The notes: generated by a model not told the origin, from the letters alone. A stretch of DNA of 64,000 nucleotides from an uncultured Halomonas sp. (GCF_946887195.1 NZ_CAMPKE010000008.1:1-64000), one strand, 5' to 3'; shown: positions 47,137 through 57,264, counted from the first letter of the stretch. A program made the numbers and translations.

Positions 47137-48078
47137 TCAGCGGGTCTTGGGGTCGAGGGCATCACGCAGCCCATCGCCCAGGAAGTTGAGACAGAACAGC
47201 GTCAGTGCGAGAAACACCGAGGGCACCAACAGCATCCAGGGGGCGGATTGCATCATGTTGGTGCCGGCGTTGATCAGCACGCCCCAACTGGTCAGCGGCT
47301 CCTGTACGCCGAGGCCGAGAAACGACAGGAAGCTCTCGAGCAGAATCACCTTGGGTACGGTGAGGGTGACGTAGACGATCACCGGGCCGATGGCATTGGG
47401 AATCATGTGCCGGGTGATGATCTTGCGGTCGCTGACGCCGAGTGCATGGGCGGCTTCGACGAACTCGCGACGCTTCAGCGCCAGGGTCTGGCCGCGCACG
47501 ATGCGCGCCATGTCGAGCCATTCCACCGCGCCGATGGCGGCGTAGATCAGCAGGATGCTGCGCCCGAACACCACCATCATCAGAATCACCAGGAACATGA
47601 ACGGCAGCGAGTACATGATGTCGACGAAGCGCATCATCAGGTTGTCGGTGCGCCCGCCCATATAGCCTGAGATAGCGCCATACAGCACGCCGATCACCAG
47701 GCTGACCAGGGTCGCGATCAACGCCACCGACAGCGAGATACGCCCGCCGTAGAGCGTACGCACGAGCAGGTCGCGGCCATTGGCGTCGGTGCCCAGGTAG
47801 TGGCCATCGGCCAGCGACGGCGGGCTGTTGAAGGCGTTCCAGTCGACTTCGGCCAGCCCCCAGGGCAATAGATAGGGGCCAAGGAGACAGGCCAGCGTAA
47901 TCGCGCCGAGTAGCCATAGGCTGACCATGGCCGCCTTGTTCTGCTTGAGCCGGCGCCAGGCCTCGCGCCCCAGGCTTTGGCCGGCCGCCGGGTCTGGCCC
48001 GGCGGGCGGATTGGGGCCGCCAGCGGGAAGGCCCGGCGAGCGGTCGGCACCGCTATAGGGAGAAGTGTCAGTGGTCAT
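47137..48078 (-). CDS. oppC: peptide ABC transporter permease, OppC type
   Basis: A 313-residue inner-membrane permease with an N-terminal Gly/Pro-rich cytoplasmic tail (about 1-45), about six membrane segments and the EAA loop EFVEAAHALGVSDRKIITRH (about 207-226). LGTDANGRDLLVR (about 97-109) is the OppC/DppC signature. It pairs with the OppB-type permease upstream, 5 bases away. Confidence 0.92.
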   Translation of the reverse strand: MTTDTSPYSGADRSPGLPAGGPNPPAGPDPAAGQSLGREAWRRLKQNKAAMVSLWLLGAITLACLLGPYLLPWGLAEVDWNAFNSPPSLADGHYLGTDANGRDLLVRTLYGGRISLSVALIATLVSLVIGVLYGAISGYMGGRTDNLMMRFVDIMYSLPFMFLVILMMVVFGRSILLIYAAIGAVEWLDMARIVRGQTLALKRREFVEAAHALGVSDRKIITRHMIPNAIGPVIVYVTLTVPKVILLESFLSFLGLGVQEPLTSWGVLINAGTNMMQSAPWMLLVPSVFLALTLFCLNFLGDGLRDALDPKTR

Positions 48079-48083
48079 GGCCG

Positions 48084-49010
48084 TCAGTCGTCATAGCGTA
48101 TTTGCGGGTCGAGCGCGGAGTAGACGAGATCGACCACCAGATTGAGCAGCACGATCAACGCGCCGTAGAACACCACCGTGCCCATCACCAGGGTGTAATC
48201 GCGATTGAGCGCGGCCTGCACGAAGTAGCGACCGATGCCGGGCAGGCCGAAAATCTGCTCGATCACCACCGAGCCGGTGACGATCCCGGCGATCGCCGGG
48301 CCCAGATAGGAGACCACCGGCAGCAGTGCCGGGCGCAGCGCATGGCGCAGGATGACCTTGCCCTCCGAGAGCCCCTTGGCCCGCGCGGTACGAATGAAAT
48401 GGCTGCCCAGCACCTCGATCATCGAGGCGCGCATCATGCGCGCGAGATAGGCGATCTGCTGAATCGCCAGGGCGATCACCGGCAACACCATGTTCTGCCA
48501 GGCGCCGCCGTTCCAGCCGCCCGCCGGTAGCCAGGCGAGCAGCACGCCGAAGACCAGCGCCAATAGCGGCGCGATGACGAAGTTGGGTACCGCGATACCG
48601 GCGAGCGCCGTGCCCATCACCGCATAATCGACGGCGGAGTTGCGCTTGAGCGCGGCGATCACGCCGAGTGGCAGACCGATCGCCAAGGCCAGCAGAATCG
48701 CCCAGAAACCCAGTTCGAGGCTGACCGGAAAGCCCTGGGCGATCAGCTCGGTGACCGAGAAGTCCTTGTACTTGAACGATGGCCCGAAATCGCCCTGAAG
48801 GAGATTGCCGACGTAACGCAGGTACTGCATCACCAGCGGTTCGTCGAGATGATAGGCGGCCTTCAGGTTGGCCTCGATGGCGGGCGGCAGCGCTCGCTCA
48901 CCATCGAAGGGGCCGCCCGGCGCGATGCGCATCAGGAAGAACGACAGGGTGATGATGACCAGCAGCGTCGGTACGGCCATCGCCAGGCGCTTGAGCGTAT
49001 AATTCAGCAT
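48084..49010 (-). CDS. oppB: peptide ABC transporter permease, OppB type
   Basis: A 308-residue permease with six membrane segments. It starts MLNYTLKRLAMAVPTLLVII, has FFLMRIAPGGPFDGER (the OppB N-terminal block), an EAA loop (FIRTARAKGLSEGKVILRHA, about 211-230) and ends ALDPQIRYDD. The ATG at 49010 is chosen; the frame is open far upstream in oppA antisense register but has no family match there. It follows oppA by 11 bases. Confidence 0.93.
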   Translation of the reverse strand: MLNYTLKRLAMAVPTLLVIITLSFFLMRIAPGGPFDGERALPPAIEANLKAAYHLDEPLVMQYLRYVGNLLQGDFGPSFKYKDFSVTELIAQGFPVSLELGFWAILLALAIGLPLGVIAALKRNSAVDYAVMGTALAGIAVPNFVIAPLLALVFGVLLAWLPAGGWNGGAWQNMVLPVIALAIQQIAYLARMMRASMIEVLGSHFIRTARAKGLSEGKVILRHALRPALLPVVSYLGPAIAGIVTGSVVIEQIFGLPGIGRYFVQAALNRDYTLVMGTVVFYGALIVLLNLVVDLVYSALDPQIRYDD

Positions 49011-49021
49011 GCCTGGCGGCC

Positions 49022-50605
49022 TCAGTCGGTGAAGCTGATCCAGCGCGAGGGATGATCGTCGGCGACGTTGTCCTCCCAGCCCTCGATACTCGGATTCACC
49101 AGATTGCGCGATACATAATACAGCAGCGGAATCAGCGCGTAGTCGTCCATGGCGAGCTGCTCGGCCTGCTCGAGCAGGGCCTTGCGCTTCTCGGCATCCT
49201 GGGTCACGGCGGCCTTGTCGAGCAGCTTGTCGTACTCGGGGTTGGAGTAGCCGCCGTAGTTGTTGCCGACGCCGGTGTGCAGCAACGTCAGGAAGTTCTC
49301 GGCGTCGTTGTAGTCGGCGATCCAGCCGGCGCGGGCGACGTCGAACTTGCCCTGCTGAAGGGTCTGGTAGTGCACCGTGGCTTCCGAATTGAACATGTTG
49401 ACCTTCACGCCGAGCGGGCGCCACATGGCGGCGATGGCAATCGCGATCTTCTTGTGCTCGTCGGTGGTGTTGTAGCGCAGGGTGAGTTCCAGCGGGTTAT
49501 CGGGACCGTAACCGGCTGCGGCGAGCAGCTTCTTGGCCTTGACCATGCGCGCGTCCATGTCGTCGCTCAGTTCCATCGTCTGCACGTCGTAGTTGGCGAT
49601 GCCCTTGGGCACGAAAGACAGCGCCGGCAGGAAGGTGCCGGCCATGATCTGCTCGGAGATCACCTTGCGGCGCACGGCCAGGTTGAGTGCCTTGCGCACG
49701 CGCTTGTCGGCGGTGGGGCGCCCTTCGCGGCTGTTCAGCACGTAGTAGTAGGAACCCAGATACGGGCTCATGTGGGTGGCGTCGGGCAGGTTCTCCTTCA
49801 GCCAGCCGTACATGCTCGAGGAGTATTCACGCATGATGTCGATCTCGCCGGCGCGGAAGCGTGAAACGCCGGCGTTGCGGTCCTCGATGGTGAAGTAATT
49901 GATCTTGTCGAGGGCGACCTCGTCGGCATCGTAGTACTCGGGATTCGGCGTCACTGTGATGCGCGACTGGGAAACCCACTCGACCGGCGTGAAGGCGCCA
50001 TTGGTGACGATATGGTTCATGTTCACCCAGGCGTCGCCGTACTCCTCTATCACATGCTTGGGCGCGGGATACGCGGTGTAGTGGGTGAGCAACTGGATGA
50101 AATAGGGTGTCGGCGAATTGAGCGTGACCTGGAACGTCTTGCCGCCGTCGAGCGATTCGACGCCGAGCGCATCGAGGGGTTTCTTGCCGGTGTTGACGGC
50201 TTCGGCGCCCACCACCGGATAGAGCATGTAGGCATACTTCGAGGCATTCTGGGGATCCAGCAGGTGCTGCCAGCCGAACACGAAATCCTCGGCGGTGACC
50301 GGGTGGCCATCCGACCATTTTGCGTCTTCGCGTATATGGAAGGTATAGGTCTTGCCATCGTCCGAGACCTCCCAGGAGCTCGCCATGCCGGGCAGGATCT
50401 CGCCATCCGGCGCCTTCTTGACCAGCCCCTCGTAGACATCCATCAGTACCTGGGACTCCCAGACGCCGCCGGAAACCTGCGACGTATCGAACGAGGCGAG
50501 CTCGCCGGCGACGCCCATATTCAGCGTTTGCGCATAAAGCGGTGTGGCGAACAGGGCGGTGGATAGCGCGAGTGCGCCAAAAAACGAACGGGATGACGTC
50601 AACAT
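49022..50605 (-). CDS. oppA: periplasmic oligopeptide-binding protein, OppA type
   Basis: A 527-residue SBP family 5 protein. Signal peptide about 1-25 (ending LYA). Family blocks include SSWEVSDDGKTYTFHIRED and VTAEDFVFGWQHLLDPQNAS, characteristic of the OppA/MppA branch. It captures peptides and delivers them to the OppBC-type permeases; the order here is A-B-C-DF. AAGGAGG 6 bases before ATG gives strong translation, as usual for the abundant binding protein. Confidence 0.95.
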   Translation of the reverse strand: MLTSSRSFFGALALSTALFATPLYAQTLNMGVAGELASFDTSQVSGGVWESQVLMDVYEGLVKKAPDGEILPGMASSWEVSDDGKTYTFHIREDAKWSDGHPVTAEDFVFGWQHLLDPQNASKYAYMLYPVVGAEAVNTGKKPLDALGVESLDGGKTFQVTLNSPTPYFIQLLTHYTAYPAPKHVIEEYGDAWVNMNHIVTNGAFTPVEWVSQSRITVTPNPEYYDADEVALDKINYFTIEDRNAGVSRFRAGEIDIMREYSSSMYGWLKENLPDATHMSPYLGSYYYVLNSREGRPTADKRVRKALNLAVRRKVISEQIMAGTFLPALSFVPKGIANYDVQTMELSDDMDARMVKAKKLLAAAGYGPDNPLELTLRYNTTDEHKKIAIAIAAMWRPLGVKVNMFNSEATVHYQTLQQGKFDVARAGWIADYNDAENFLTLLHTGVGNNYGGYSNPEYDKLLDKAAVTQDAEKRKALLEQAEQLAMDDYALIPLLYYVSRNLVNPSIEGWEDNVADDHPSRWISFTD

Positions 50606-50772
50606 GAATTGCCTCCTTGTTTGTTGTTGTCACGGCTGCGCTCAGGCTCGTCAATGAGCCGGCTAACGTTAGAACTGCTCGACCTTCTCTCTCCCTCGCA
50701 ACGATGTCTATTTTGAATTTCGTATACCCGATTTCGGATAATGCATAGCCTCTGCTTCGGAAACGGCACCGG

Positions 50773-50801
50773 ATGACGCTACCCCGGCGTTTGGCTACAA
50801 T
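50773..50801 (+). promoter_or_regulatory. possible prfB promoter
   Basis: TACAAT (50796-50801) with ATGACG 17 bases upstream (50773-50778); 73 bases ahead of the prfB start. The -35 match is only moderate. Confidence 0.4.
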
Positions 50802-50873
50802 GGTCGGCCTTTGACTCGCTGGCGAAATGGCGGCGACGTCTCAACGATTGATGCCGATCCAAACAGGACGACC

Positions 50874-51972
50874 ATGCAAGAGATCAATCCGATCAATAAC
50901 CTCATCAAGGACCTGTCCGAGCGGACAGACGTTCTGAGGGGGTATCTTTGACTATGCCGAGAAGAAAGACCGGCTAGAGGAAGTCACCCGCGAGCTCGAA
51001 AACCCGGATATCTGGAACGACCCGGACTACGCCCAGAAGCTCGGCAAGGAGCGTGCGGCGCTGGAGTTGGTGGTATCGACCATCGACGAGCTCGACCAGG
51101 GCCTCGTCGACAGCGCCGACCTGCTCGAACTGGCGGTGATGGAAGACGACGAGGGCACCGTCGACGAGGTCCAGAAGGAGCTCGGGCAACTCGAGCAGTC
51201 GCTGGAAAAACTCGAATTTCGGCGCATGTTCTCCGGTGAGATGGACGAGAACAACGCCTATCTCGATATTCAGGCCGGCTCCGGCGGTACCGAGGCGCAG
51301 GACTGGGGCAACATGCTGCTGCGCATGTACCTGCGCTGGGCCGAGCATCACGGCTTCAAGGCCGAGATCGTCGAGCTCTCGGCCGGTGAGGTGGCCGGCA
51401 TCAAGTCGGCGACGATTCACGTGCAGGGCGATTACGCCTTCGGTTGGCTGCGTACCGAGACCGGCGTGCATCGTCTGGTGCGCAAGAGCCCCTTCGATTC
51501 CGGCGGCCGTCGACATACCTCGTTCGCTTCGGTGTTCCTGTCCCCCGAGATCGACGACAGCTTCGAAGTCGAGATCAACCCGGCCGATCTGCGCACCGAT
51601 ACCTATCGTTCGAGTGGCGCCGGCGGCCAGCACGTCAACACCACCGACTCGGCGGTGCGCATCACCCACGAGCCGACCGGCATCGTGGTGTCGTGCCAGA
51701 ACCAGCGTAGCCAGCATGCCAACCGCGACTTCGCCATGAAGCAGCTCAAGGCCAAGCTGTGGGAGCTGGAGATGCAAAAGCGCAATGCCGCCAAGCAGCA
51801 GGCCGAGGACAGCAAGGCCGATATCGGCTGGGGCAGCCAGATCCGTTCCTACGTGCTCGACGATCAGCGCATCAAGGATTTGCGTACTGGTGTGCAGTCG
51901 AGCAACTGCGACAAGGTCCTCGACGGTGATCTGGATCAGTTCATCGTTGCGAGCTTGAAGCAAGGCTTGTGA
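50874..51972 (+). CDS. prfB: peptide chain release factor 2, with programmed +1 frameshift
   Basis: Codons 1-25 are read in one frame up to CTT TGA (50946-50951); skipping T50949 continues as GAC TAT GCC to 51972, giving 365 residues. The frameshift signal is complete: internal AGGGGG (50937-50942), slippery CTT and stop TGA followed by C. The SPF anticodon-like motif (KSPFDSGG) and GGQ ([13 protein letters not shown]) are present. RF2 reads UGA and UAA; low RF2 lets the shift happen, so it controls its own level. Followed by lysS. Confidence 0.97.
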
Positions 51973-51994
51973 ACCACTTCCAACAGGTAGCGTA

Positions 51995-53503
51995 ATGGCC
52001 AACCAGGACTCTTCTCAGCACGACGAAAACCACCTGATCGCGGAGCGCCGGGCCAAGCTGGCCGAGCGTCGCGATCAGGCCGCCGCCCGTGGCGGCAGCG
52101 CCTTTCCCAACGATTTTCGCCGCGACAGCCTGGCTGCCGAATTGCAGGCCGAACTGGGCGAGCTCGATAAAGCCGAGCTGGAGAGCCGCAATCGCCAGGC
52201 GGCGGTCGCCGGGCGCATCATGCGCAAGCGCGGGCCGTTCCTGGTGATCCAGGACGTCTCCGGCCAGATCCAGCTCTACGTCGATAAGAAGGGCCTGCCC
52301 GAAACGCTGCTCGAGGACATCAAGGGCTGGGACATCGGCGATATCGTCGCCGCGCGCGGTCCGGTGCACAAATCCGGCAAGGGCGATCTCTACGTGATGA
52401 TGGTCGAGGCCCAACTGCTGACCAAGAGCCTGCGTCCGCTGCCCGATAAGTTCCACGGCCTGACCGACACCGAGGCGCGCTATCGCCAGCGCTATGTCGA
52501 TCTGATCATGAACCCCGATTCGCGGCGCGCCTTCGAAGTGCGTGCCGGGGTGATCGCCTCGATTCGGCGCTTCTTCGAGGCGCGCGGCTTCATGGAGGTC
52601 GAAACGCCGATGCTCCAGCCGATTCCCGGTGGTGCGGTGGCGCGCCCGTTCATCACTCATCACAACGCGCTGGACATCGATATGTACCTGCGCATCGCTC
52701 CCGAGCTCTATCTCAAGCGGCTGGTGGTGGGCGGCTTCGAGCGGGTGTTCGAGATCAACCGCAATTTCCGCAACGAGGGGCTGTCGACGCGCCACAATCC
52801 CGAGTTCACCATGCTCGAGTTCTACTGGGCCTACGCCGACTACAAGGATCTGCTCGACCTGACCGAGGAGATGATCAGGGGCGCCGCCCGCGAGGTGCTG
52901 GGCACCACCACCCTGACCTATCAGGGCACCGAGTACGATCTGGGCCAGCCGTTCCGCCGCCTGACCCTGCGCCAGGCGATTCTCGAGCACGGCGCAGGTA
53001 TCGGCGAGAGCGACATCGACAGTCTTGAGGCCGCGCAGGCCACCGCCGAGCGCCTGGGCATCGCCGTCAAACCGGGTTGGGGACTCGGTAAGCTACAGAC
53101 CGAGATCTTCGAGGAGGTCGCCGAGCACCGCCTCGATCAACCGACCTTCATCATCGAATACCCGGCCGAGGTCAGCCCGCTGGCGCGGCGCAACGACGCC
53201 AACCCGTTCGTCACCGACCGTTTCGAGTTCTTCGTCGGCGGGCGCGAGATCGCCAACGGCTTCTCGGAGCTCAACGACGCCGAGGACCAGGCCGAGCGCT
53301 TCGCCGCCCAGGTCGCCGAAAAGGACGCCGGCGATCTCGAGGCGATGTACTACGATGCCGATTACGTGCGTGCGCTGGAGTACGGCCTGCCACCGACGGC
53401 GGGCGAGGGCATCGGCATCGATCGGCTGGTGATGCTGTTTACCGATAGTCCCTCTATCAGAGATGTCCTGCTATTTCCCGCTATGAGACCCGAGGTCGAC
53501 TGA
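51995..53503 (+). CDS. lysS: lysyl-tRNA synthetase, class II
   Basis: A 502-residue enzyme: N-terminal OB-fold anticodon domain (about 60-150), class II catalytic domain with motif 1 ([15 protein letters not shown]), motif 2 ([18 protein letters not shown]) and motif 3 ([12 protein letters not shown] near the C-terminus). It charges tRNA-Lys. It follows prfB by 22 bases, the conserved prfB-lysS pair. GTAGCG gives a poor ribosome binding site, so translation may be coupled to prfB. Confidence 0.97.
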   Translation: MANQDSSQHDENHLIAERRAKLAERRDQAAARGGSAFPNDFRRDSLAAELQAELGELDKAELESRNRQAAVAGRIMRKRGPFLVIQDVSGQIQLYVDKKGLPETLLEDIKGWDIGDIVAARGPVHKSGKGDLYVMMVEAQLLTKSLRPLPDKFHGLTDTEARYRQRYVDLIMNPDSRRAFEVRAGVIASIRRFFEARGFMEVETPMLQPIPGGAVARPFITHHNALDIDMYLRIAPELYLKRLVVGGFERVFEINRNFRNEGLSTRHNPEFTMLEFYWAYADYKDLLDLTEEMIRGAAREVLGTTTLTYQGTEYDLGQPFRRLTLRQAILEHGAGIGESDIDSLEAAQATAERLGIAVKPGWGLGKLQTEIFEEVAEHRLDQPTFIIEYPAEVSPLARRNDANPFVTDRFEFFVGGREIANGFSELNDAEDQAERFAAQVAEKDAGDLEAMYYDADYVRALEYGLPPTAGEGIGIDRLVMLFTDSPSIRDVLLFPAMRPEVD

Positions 53504-53620
53504 AGCGCCCGCGCTTCGGCTGATTTCGGGCCGGGCGTGAAAGTCGCTTGGAAGCGGGGCGGCTTGCGCCCATAATGATCGGCGTTTCGATGTCGAGCCC
53601 GCCTGTCGAGGAGAATCCCG

Positions 53621-54007
53621 ATGAAACTGCTCAACCGCTCCGCGCTGAGCGTCAAGCCGACCCAGGCGTTCGTTGACTGGATCAACTCGCTGGAACCCAC
53701 GGTCGGCGACGATGACCTGACGCTCGACGATGTCGACCGCGAAAGCACCGTCTACCTGATTCCCGAGATGGATACGCCCGAGGCGCTCGGCACTCTCGTT
53801 CGCGAGCGCTATATGGAGATTCTCGAGAGCGAACTGCGCGCCTGGGAAGAGGATGAGCGGCAGTGGCCCGAGACGCTCGATTGGACATTGTTTCAGCGCT
53901 TTCTGATTGTCGAGCACAGCTATCTGGCGATCGATCTCGACGACGAGACGCCGCTGGAGATCGCCGAAATCGATGATGCTATTTTGCTAGAGACGGACGA
54001 GGATTGA
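53621..54007 (+). CDS. conserved acidic hypothetical protein
   Basis: A 128-residue very acidic soluble protein (DDDLTLDDVDRE, AIDLDDETPLEIAEIDD), helical in the middle (RERYMEILESELRAWEEDE). No domain recognised. AGGAG 7 bases before the ATG and a following terminator support a real single gene. The clear start MKLLNRSALSVKPTQAFVDW recalls conserved proteins of unknown function found near lysS in pseudomonads (from memory). Confidence 0.75.
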   Translation: MKLLNRSALSVKPTQAFVDWINSLEPTVGDDDLTLDDVDRESTVYLIPEMDTPEALGTLVRERYMEILESELRAWEEDERQWPETLDWTLFQRFLIVEHSYLAIDLDDETPLEIAEIDDAILLETDED

Positions 54008-54078
54008 ATTAACAACTTTCGCTCGCTCAGTTTTAAAGTCTCCATTACTAAGCAGAATTAACCCCAGTCATCTAATCT

Positions 54079-54098
54079 ACCCGGCATCGCCGGGTTTT
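54079..54098 (+). terminator. terminator before the MFS gene
   Basis: CCCGGC (54080-54085) pairs with GCCGGG (54089-54094), extended by A/T, followed by TTTT. Confidence 0.75.
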
Positions 54099-54106
54099 CT
54101 TATGCC

Positions 54107-55525
54107 ATGAGCCGACTCTTCGAAACGCGCCCCGGTGATGACGGCCTGCCGGGTCCGCAGCGTCGTATCGCTGTCTGGGTGTTGATTCTCGGCACCCTGA
54201 TGGCGGTGCTCGATGCCAACATGGTCAATATCGCGCTGCCGACGATGGCTCGCGAGCTCGATGTCGAGTCGTCGCGGGCGGTATGGATCGTCAACCTTTA
54301 CCAACTGGTAGGCGCGGTCAGTCTGATCGCCTTCGCCGCGCTGAGTGAGTTGGTGACACGGCGCCTTCTCTATATCGGCGGGCTGGCGGTGTTTACCCTG
54401 GCCTCGCTGGGCTGTGCGCTGGCGCGGGAGCTGGAGCCACTGCTGATATGGCGAGCCTTGCAGGGGCTGGGTGCCGCGGCGATGCTGAGCATCGGGCCAT
54501 CGCTGTATCGCTCGATCTTTCCCTCGCGGCTACTGGGCAGCGCGCTCGGCATCAGCGCCATGGTCGTGGCGCTGGGTTATGCCTCTGGCCCCTCGTTGGG
54601 CGGTGTGTTGTTGAGTGTGGCCGACTGGCCCTGGCTGTTCGCGCTCAACGTGCCGGTGGGCTGTGTCGTATTGCTGTTGGCGTGGCGCACGCTGCCCCGG
54701 GAAGCGCACCGCTCTCGCGGCTTCGATCTGTTGGGTGCGCTGCTCTCGGCGGTCATGCTGGGCGCCTTGGTGATGGCGATGGACGGCTTGGGTCACGCCG
54801 CGGGTGTTCTGCAGGTCGCCGGTTTGCTGCTGCTCGGCATCGCCTGCGGCTGGGCTTTCGTGCAGCGCCAGCGTCGCGCCAGATACCCGCTATTGCCGCT
54901 GTCGATCTTCGCCGAGCCGCGCTTTTCGCTGGCGGCGATCGTCTCGAATCTGGCGTTTATCGCTCAGGGACTGGCCTTCGTCTGCTTGTCGTTTCTCTAT
55001 CAGAACGCGATGGGCTATTCGCCGCTCGAAACCGCTTGGCTGTTCACGCCCTGGCCGCTGGCCATCATGCTCATCGGGCCGCTGGCGGGGCGTCTCGCCG
55101 ATCGCTTCAACGCCACGCTACTGGCGTCGCTGGGGCTGGGTCTGTTGCTGATTGGGCTGGCGCTGTTGGCCATGCTCGAAAGCGATGCCGCGGTCGCCGA
55201 TATTCTCTGGCGCACGGCACTTTGCGGGCTCGGCTTTGGCCTTTACCAATCACCCAACAATCGCGAACTGTTGAGTAGCGTGCCGCGCTCACTCAGCGCC
55301 AATGCCTCGGGCGTCATGTCGACGGTGCGCACCTTTGGCCAGTCGCTGGGCGTGGCGCTGGTCGGCGTGGTGCTGGCGTGGCCGGGCGCGAACGTGCAGG
55401 CGGCATTGTGGCTGGGCTGCGTAGCGGTCGCGCTGGCGCTGGCGGTCAGCCTATGGCGGATACCGATGACCTCGGCACCGATTCGCGAGGAGCCGGCCGA
55501 ACGCCCATCGCCGGGTTCCCGGTGA
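54107..55525 (+). CDS. MFS exporter, DHA2 (14-span) type
   Basis: A 472-residue membrane protein with about 14 segments. Motif of the DHA2 branch near the N-terminus (LDANMVNIALPTMARELDVE, residues about 36-55), followed by WIVNLYQLVGA. Later LYQSPNNRELLSSVPRSL and GVMSTVRTFGQSLGVAL are family blocks. It probably exports drugs or metabolites by proton antiport; substrate unknown. It begins 9 bases after the terminator above, so its promoter must overlap that region or the transcript reads through. Confidence 0.9.
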   Translation: MSRLFETRPGDDGLPGPQRRIAVWVLILGTLMAVLDANMVNIALPTMARELDVESSRAVWIVNLYQLVGAVSLIAFAALSELVTRRLLYIGGLAVFTLASLGCALARELEPLLIWRALQGLGAAAMLSIGPSLYRSIFPSRLLGSALGISAMVVALGYASGPSLGGVLLSVADWPWLFALNVPVGCVVLLLAWRTLPREAHRSRGFDLLGALLSAVMLGALVMAMDGLGHAAGVLQVAGLLLLGIACGWAFVQRQRRARYPLLPLSIFAEPRFSLAAIVSNLAFIAQGLAFVCLSFLYQNAMGYSPLETAWLFTPWPLAIMLIGPLAGRLADRFNATLLASLGLGLLLIGLALLAMLESDAAVADILWRTALCGLGFGLYQSPNNRELLSSVPRSLSANASGVMSTVRTFGQSLGVALVGVVLAWPGANVQAALWLGCVAVALALAVSLWRIPMTSAPIREEPAERPSPGSR

Positions 55526-55564
55526 CGCGTTACAATGAACTTTTGCCATGGGAGGCCGATTGCC

Positions 55565-55873
55565 ATGAGCGTCCAGGCACGCATCGAAGACAAGCTACAC
55601 GCCCTCGAGCCCGACCACCTGACAGTGGAAAACGAGAGCCACAGGCACAGTGTGCCGGCCAACTCCGAAACGCACTTCAAGGTCACGCTGGTTTCCTCGC
55701 GTTTCGAGGGGCTGATGCCGGTCAAGCGTCATCAGCAGATCTACACGGCACTCGCCGAGGAGCTTTCGGGGCCGGTGCATGCACTGGCATTGCACCTCTA
55801 CACGCCGGTTGAGTGGGCCGCTCGCGGCAACGCGCGCCCCGATTCGCCGAATTGCCTGGGTGGCGGGCGCTGA
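55565..55873 (+). CDS. bolA: BolA-family protein
   Basis: A 102-residue BolA domain protein: ARIEDKLHALEPDHLTVENE, then HFKVTLVSSRFEGLMPVKRH, the BolA helix-turn core with the conserved His of RH used for [2Fe-2S] sharing with monothiol glutaredoxins. It is closer to BolA than to the shorter IbaG/YrbA class. The ATG at 55565 after GGAGGCCG is used. It starts the bolA-psi-rimI gene run. Confidence 0.9.
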   Translation: MSVQARIEDKLHALEPDHLTVENESHRHSVPANSETHFKVTLVSSRFEGLMPVKRHQQIYTALAEELSGPVHALALHLYTPVEWAARGNARPDSPNCLGGGR

Positions 55874-55874
55874 C

Positions 55875-56723
55875 ATGCTCACCGAGCCGCAGCGTTCGCA
55901 GTATCTCGAGGCGATGGGCTTCACCGCTTGGGTCGGTCGTTATCGCTTGCCCAATGCCGCGCCGACGCAGGCCTGCGAATGGCTCGAACCCGAGATCGAG
56001 CCGGCCCAGCCGCCGGCCCAGCGCCTGCATGCGCTGCTCGACGATGCCGAGCGTTCGCCGGCTTCGCCTGCGCAGCCGCCGCCCATGCCTGCGGCGACGC
56101 AGTCGCCGGCGCGGCAGGGAACGAACCAGGCCAAACGGGCAAGATCCTTGCTTGCCGCCGAGGGTGTCGCGGTCGAGCCCGATACCGATAGCCAGCCAGC
56201 GCCGGAAAGTGTCGCTACTTCGCCATCCTCAGCGGCGGCATCTCTGCGGTTTACCGTGCAGATCACCGCACTGGATGGGCGCTGGCTGGTCGTGCTGCCC
56301 AGCGATCGTGAACCCGATGCAACCGCGCAACGGCTATTGAGCAATCTGCTGCAGGCGGCGCGTATCGTGCCCGGCGCCGATGCGGTCTTCCAGACCTTTC
56401 GCTGGCCGATGATGGAGGGCCAGCCCGTCGAGGCGCCACTGGACGAAGCCCGCGATGGCCTGCGCGCCTTCGTCGAGGGACGCAAGCAGCGCGGCTGGCG
56501 CCCCGAGCGGCTGCTGGTGTTTGGTCAGGATGAGACGCTATCGTCGATACTGGCGCTGGATAACGGCCATTGCCGCTTGTTGGACATTCCCGGCTGGCAG
56601 GGGCCGTCGCTCGAGGAGTTGGCGCAATCCGCCGCCGCCAAGCGCGAGCTCTGGCCGACTCTGCAGCAATGGCAGGACGCCTGGCCCGTCTCGGCGGGCA
56701 TTGACAATGACATTGCACCTTGA
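55875..56723 (+). CDS. holD: probable DNA polymerase III psi subunit (HolD-like)
   Basis: A 282-residue protein. The N-terminus, RSQYLEAMGFTAWVGRYRLP, resembles the start of E. coli HolD (LQQLGITQWSLRRP), and the C-terminal domain (about 115-265, with LVVLPSDREPD, LLVFGQ and a final ELWPTLQQW) is like the HolD Rossmann-type domain. A long Pro/Ala-rich linker (about 40-110) separates them. It is directly upstream of rimI, as holD is in E. coli. Psi links the chi subunit to the clamp loader. Sequence similarity is weak, so the call rests on motif plus context. Confidence 0.6.
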   Translation: MLTEPQRSQYLEAMGFTAWVGRYRLPNAAPTQACEWLEPEIEPAQPPAQRLHALLDDAERSPASPAQPPPMPAATQSPARQGTNQAKRARSLLAAEGVAVEPDTDSQPAPESVATSPSSAAASLRFTVQITALDGRWLVVLPSDREPDATAQRLLSNLLQAARIVPGADAVFQTFRWPMMEGQPVEAPLDEARDGLRAFVEGRKQRGWRPERLLVFGQDETLSSILALDNGHCRLLDIPGWQGPSLEELAQSAAAKRELWPTLQQWQDAWPVSAGIDNDIAP

Positions 56724-57189
56724 GCGCCTGTCGCGCGAGCGGCTAGCCGAGGTGATCGCGATCGAAACCGCCGGCCAGCCACACCCCTGGTCTCCTGCCC
56801 AGTTCGAAGAGGCTTTCGGCGATGACCGCGCTAGCCTATGGGGGGCTTGCGACCTATACGGTGCTTGCGGGGTTTGTGAAAAGACGAGCCTGCTAGGCTA
56901 TGCACTGCTTTACCGGCTGCCGTTCGAGGCTGAATTGCAGGCCATTACCGTGGCGCCATATGTGCGGCGGCGTGGTGTCGCCAAGGCCTTGCTGGAGCGG
57001 TTATGCGACGAGGCGCGCGCTTGGCAAAGCGAGCGGCTGCTGCTCGAGGTACGCGAATCCAACCGGGCGGCACGGGCGCTGTATGAGCGGGCGGGATTCA
57101 CGATCGATGGCCGCCGGCGCGGCTATTATCGAAGCGCCACCGGGGGCGGCGAGGATGCCTTGCTGATGTCGAAGGCACTGGAGACATAG
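56707..57189 (+). CDS. rimI: ribosomal protein S18-alanine N-acetyltransferase
   Basis: A 160-residue GNAT acetyltransferase. The acetyl-CoA site reads ITVAPYVRRRGVAKALLERL (Q/RxxGxG/A loop) and the C-terminal NRAARALYERAGFTIDGRR is typical of RimI, which acetylates the N-terminus of S18. It overlaps the psi candidate by 17 bases. Confidence 0.93.
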   Translation: MTLHLERLSRERLAEVIAIETAGQPHPWSPAQFEEAFGDDRASLWGACDLYGACGVCEKTSLLGYALLYRLPFEAELQAITVAPYVRRRGVAKALLERLCDEARAWQSERLLLEVRESNRAARALYERAGFTIDGRRRGYYRSATGGGEDALLMSKALET

Positions 57190-57264
57190 CGTAAATCCGA
57201 GCGCCGGCAATGGCTGGCTCGATGCTGGTTCAGCCCTGGCCGGCGCTGTCGAAAGGCATAGTGC

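Noticed and set aside
51941..52990. 349-residue frame antisense to lysS, and similar long frames antisense to sbcB (18300-19370), the ABC ATPase (45633-46904) and the LOG/DUF501 genes (5488-6552)
   Set aside because: All mirror well-identified genes on the other strand and have shadow-type composition.
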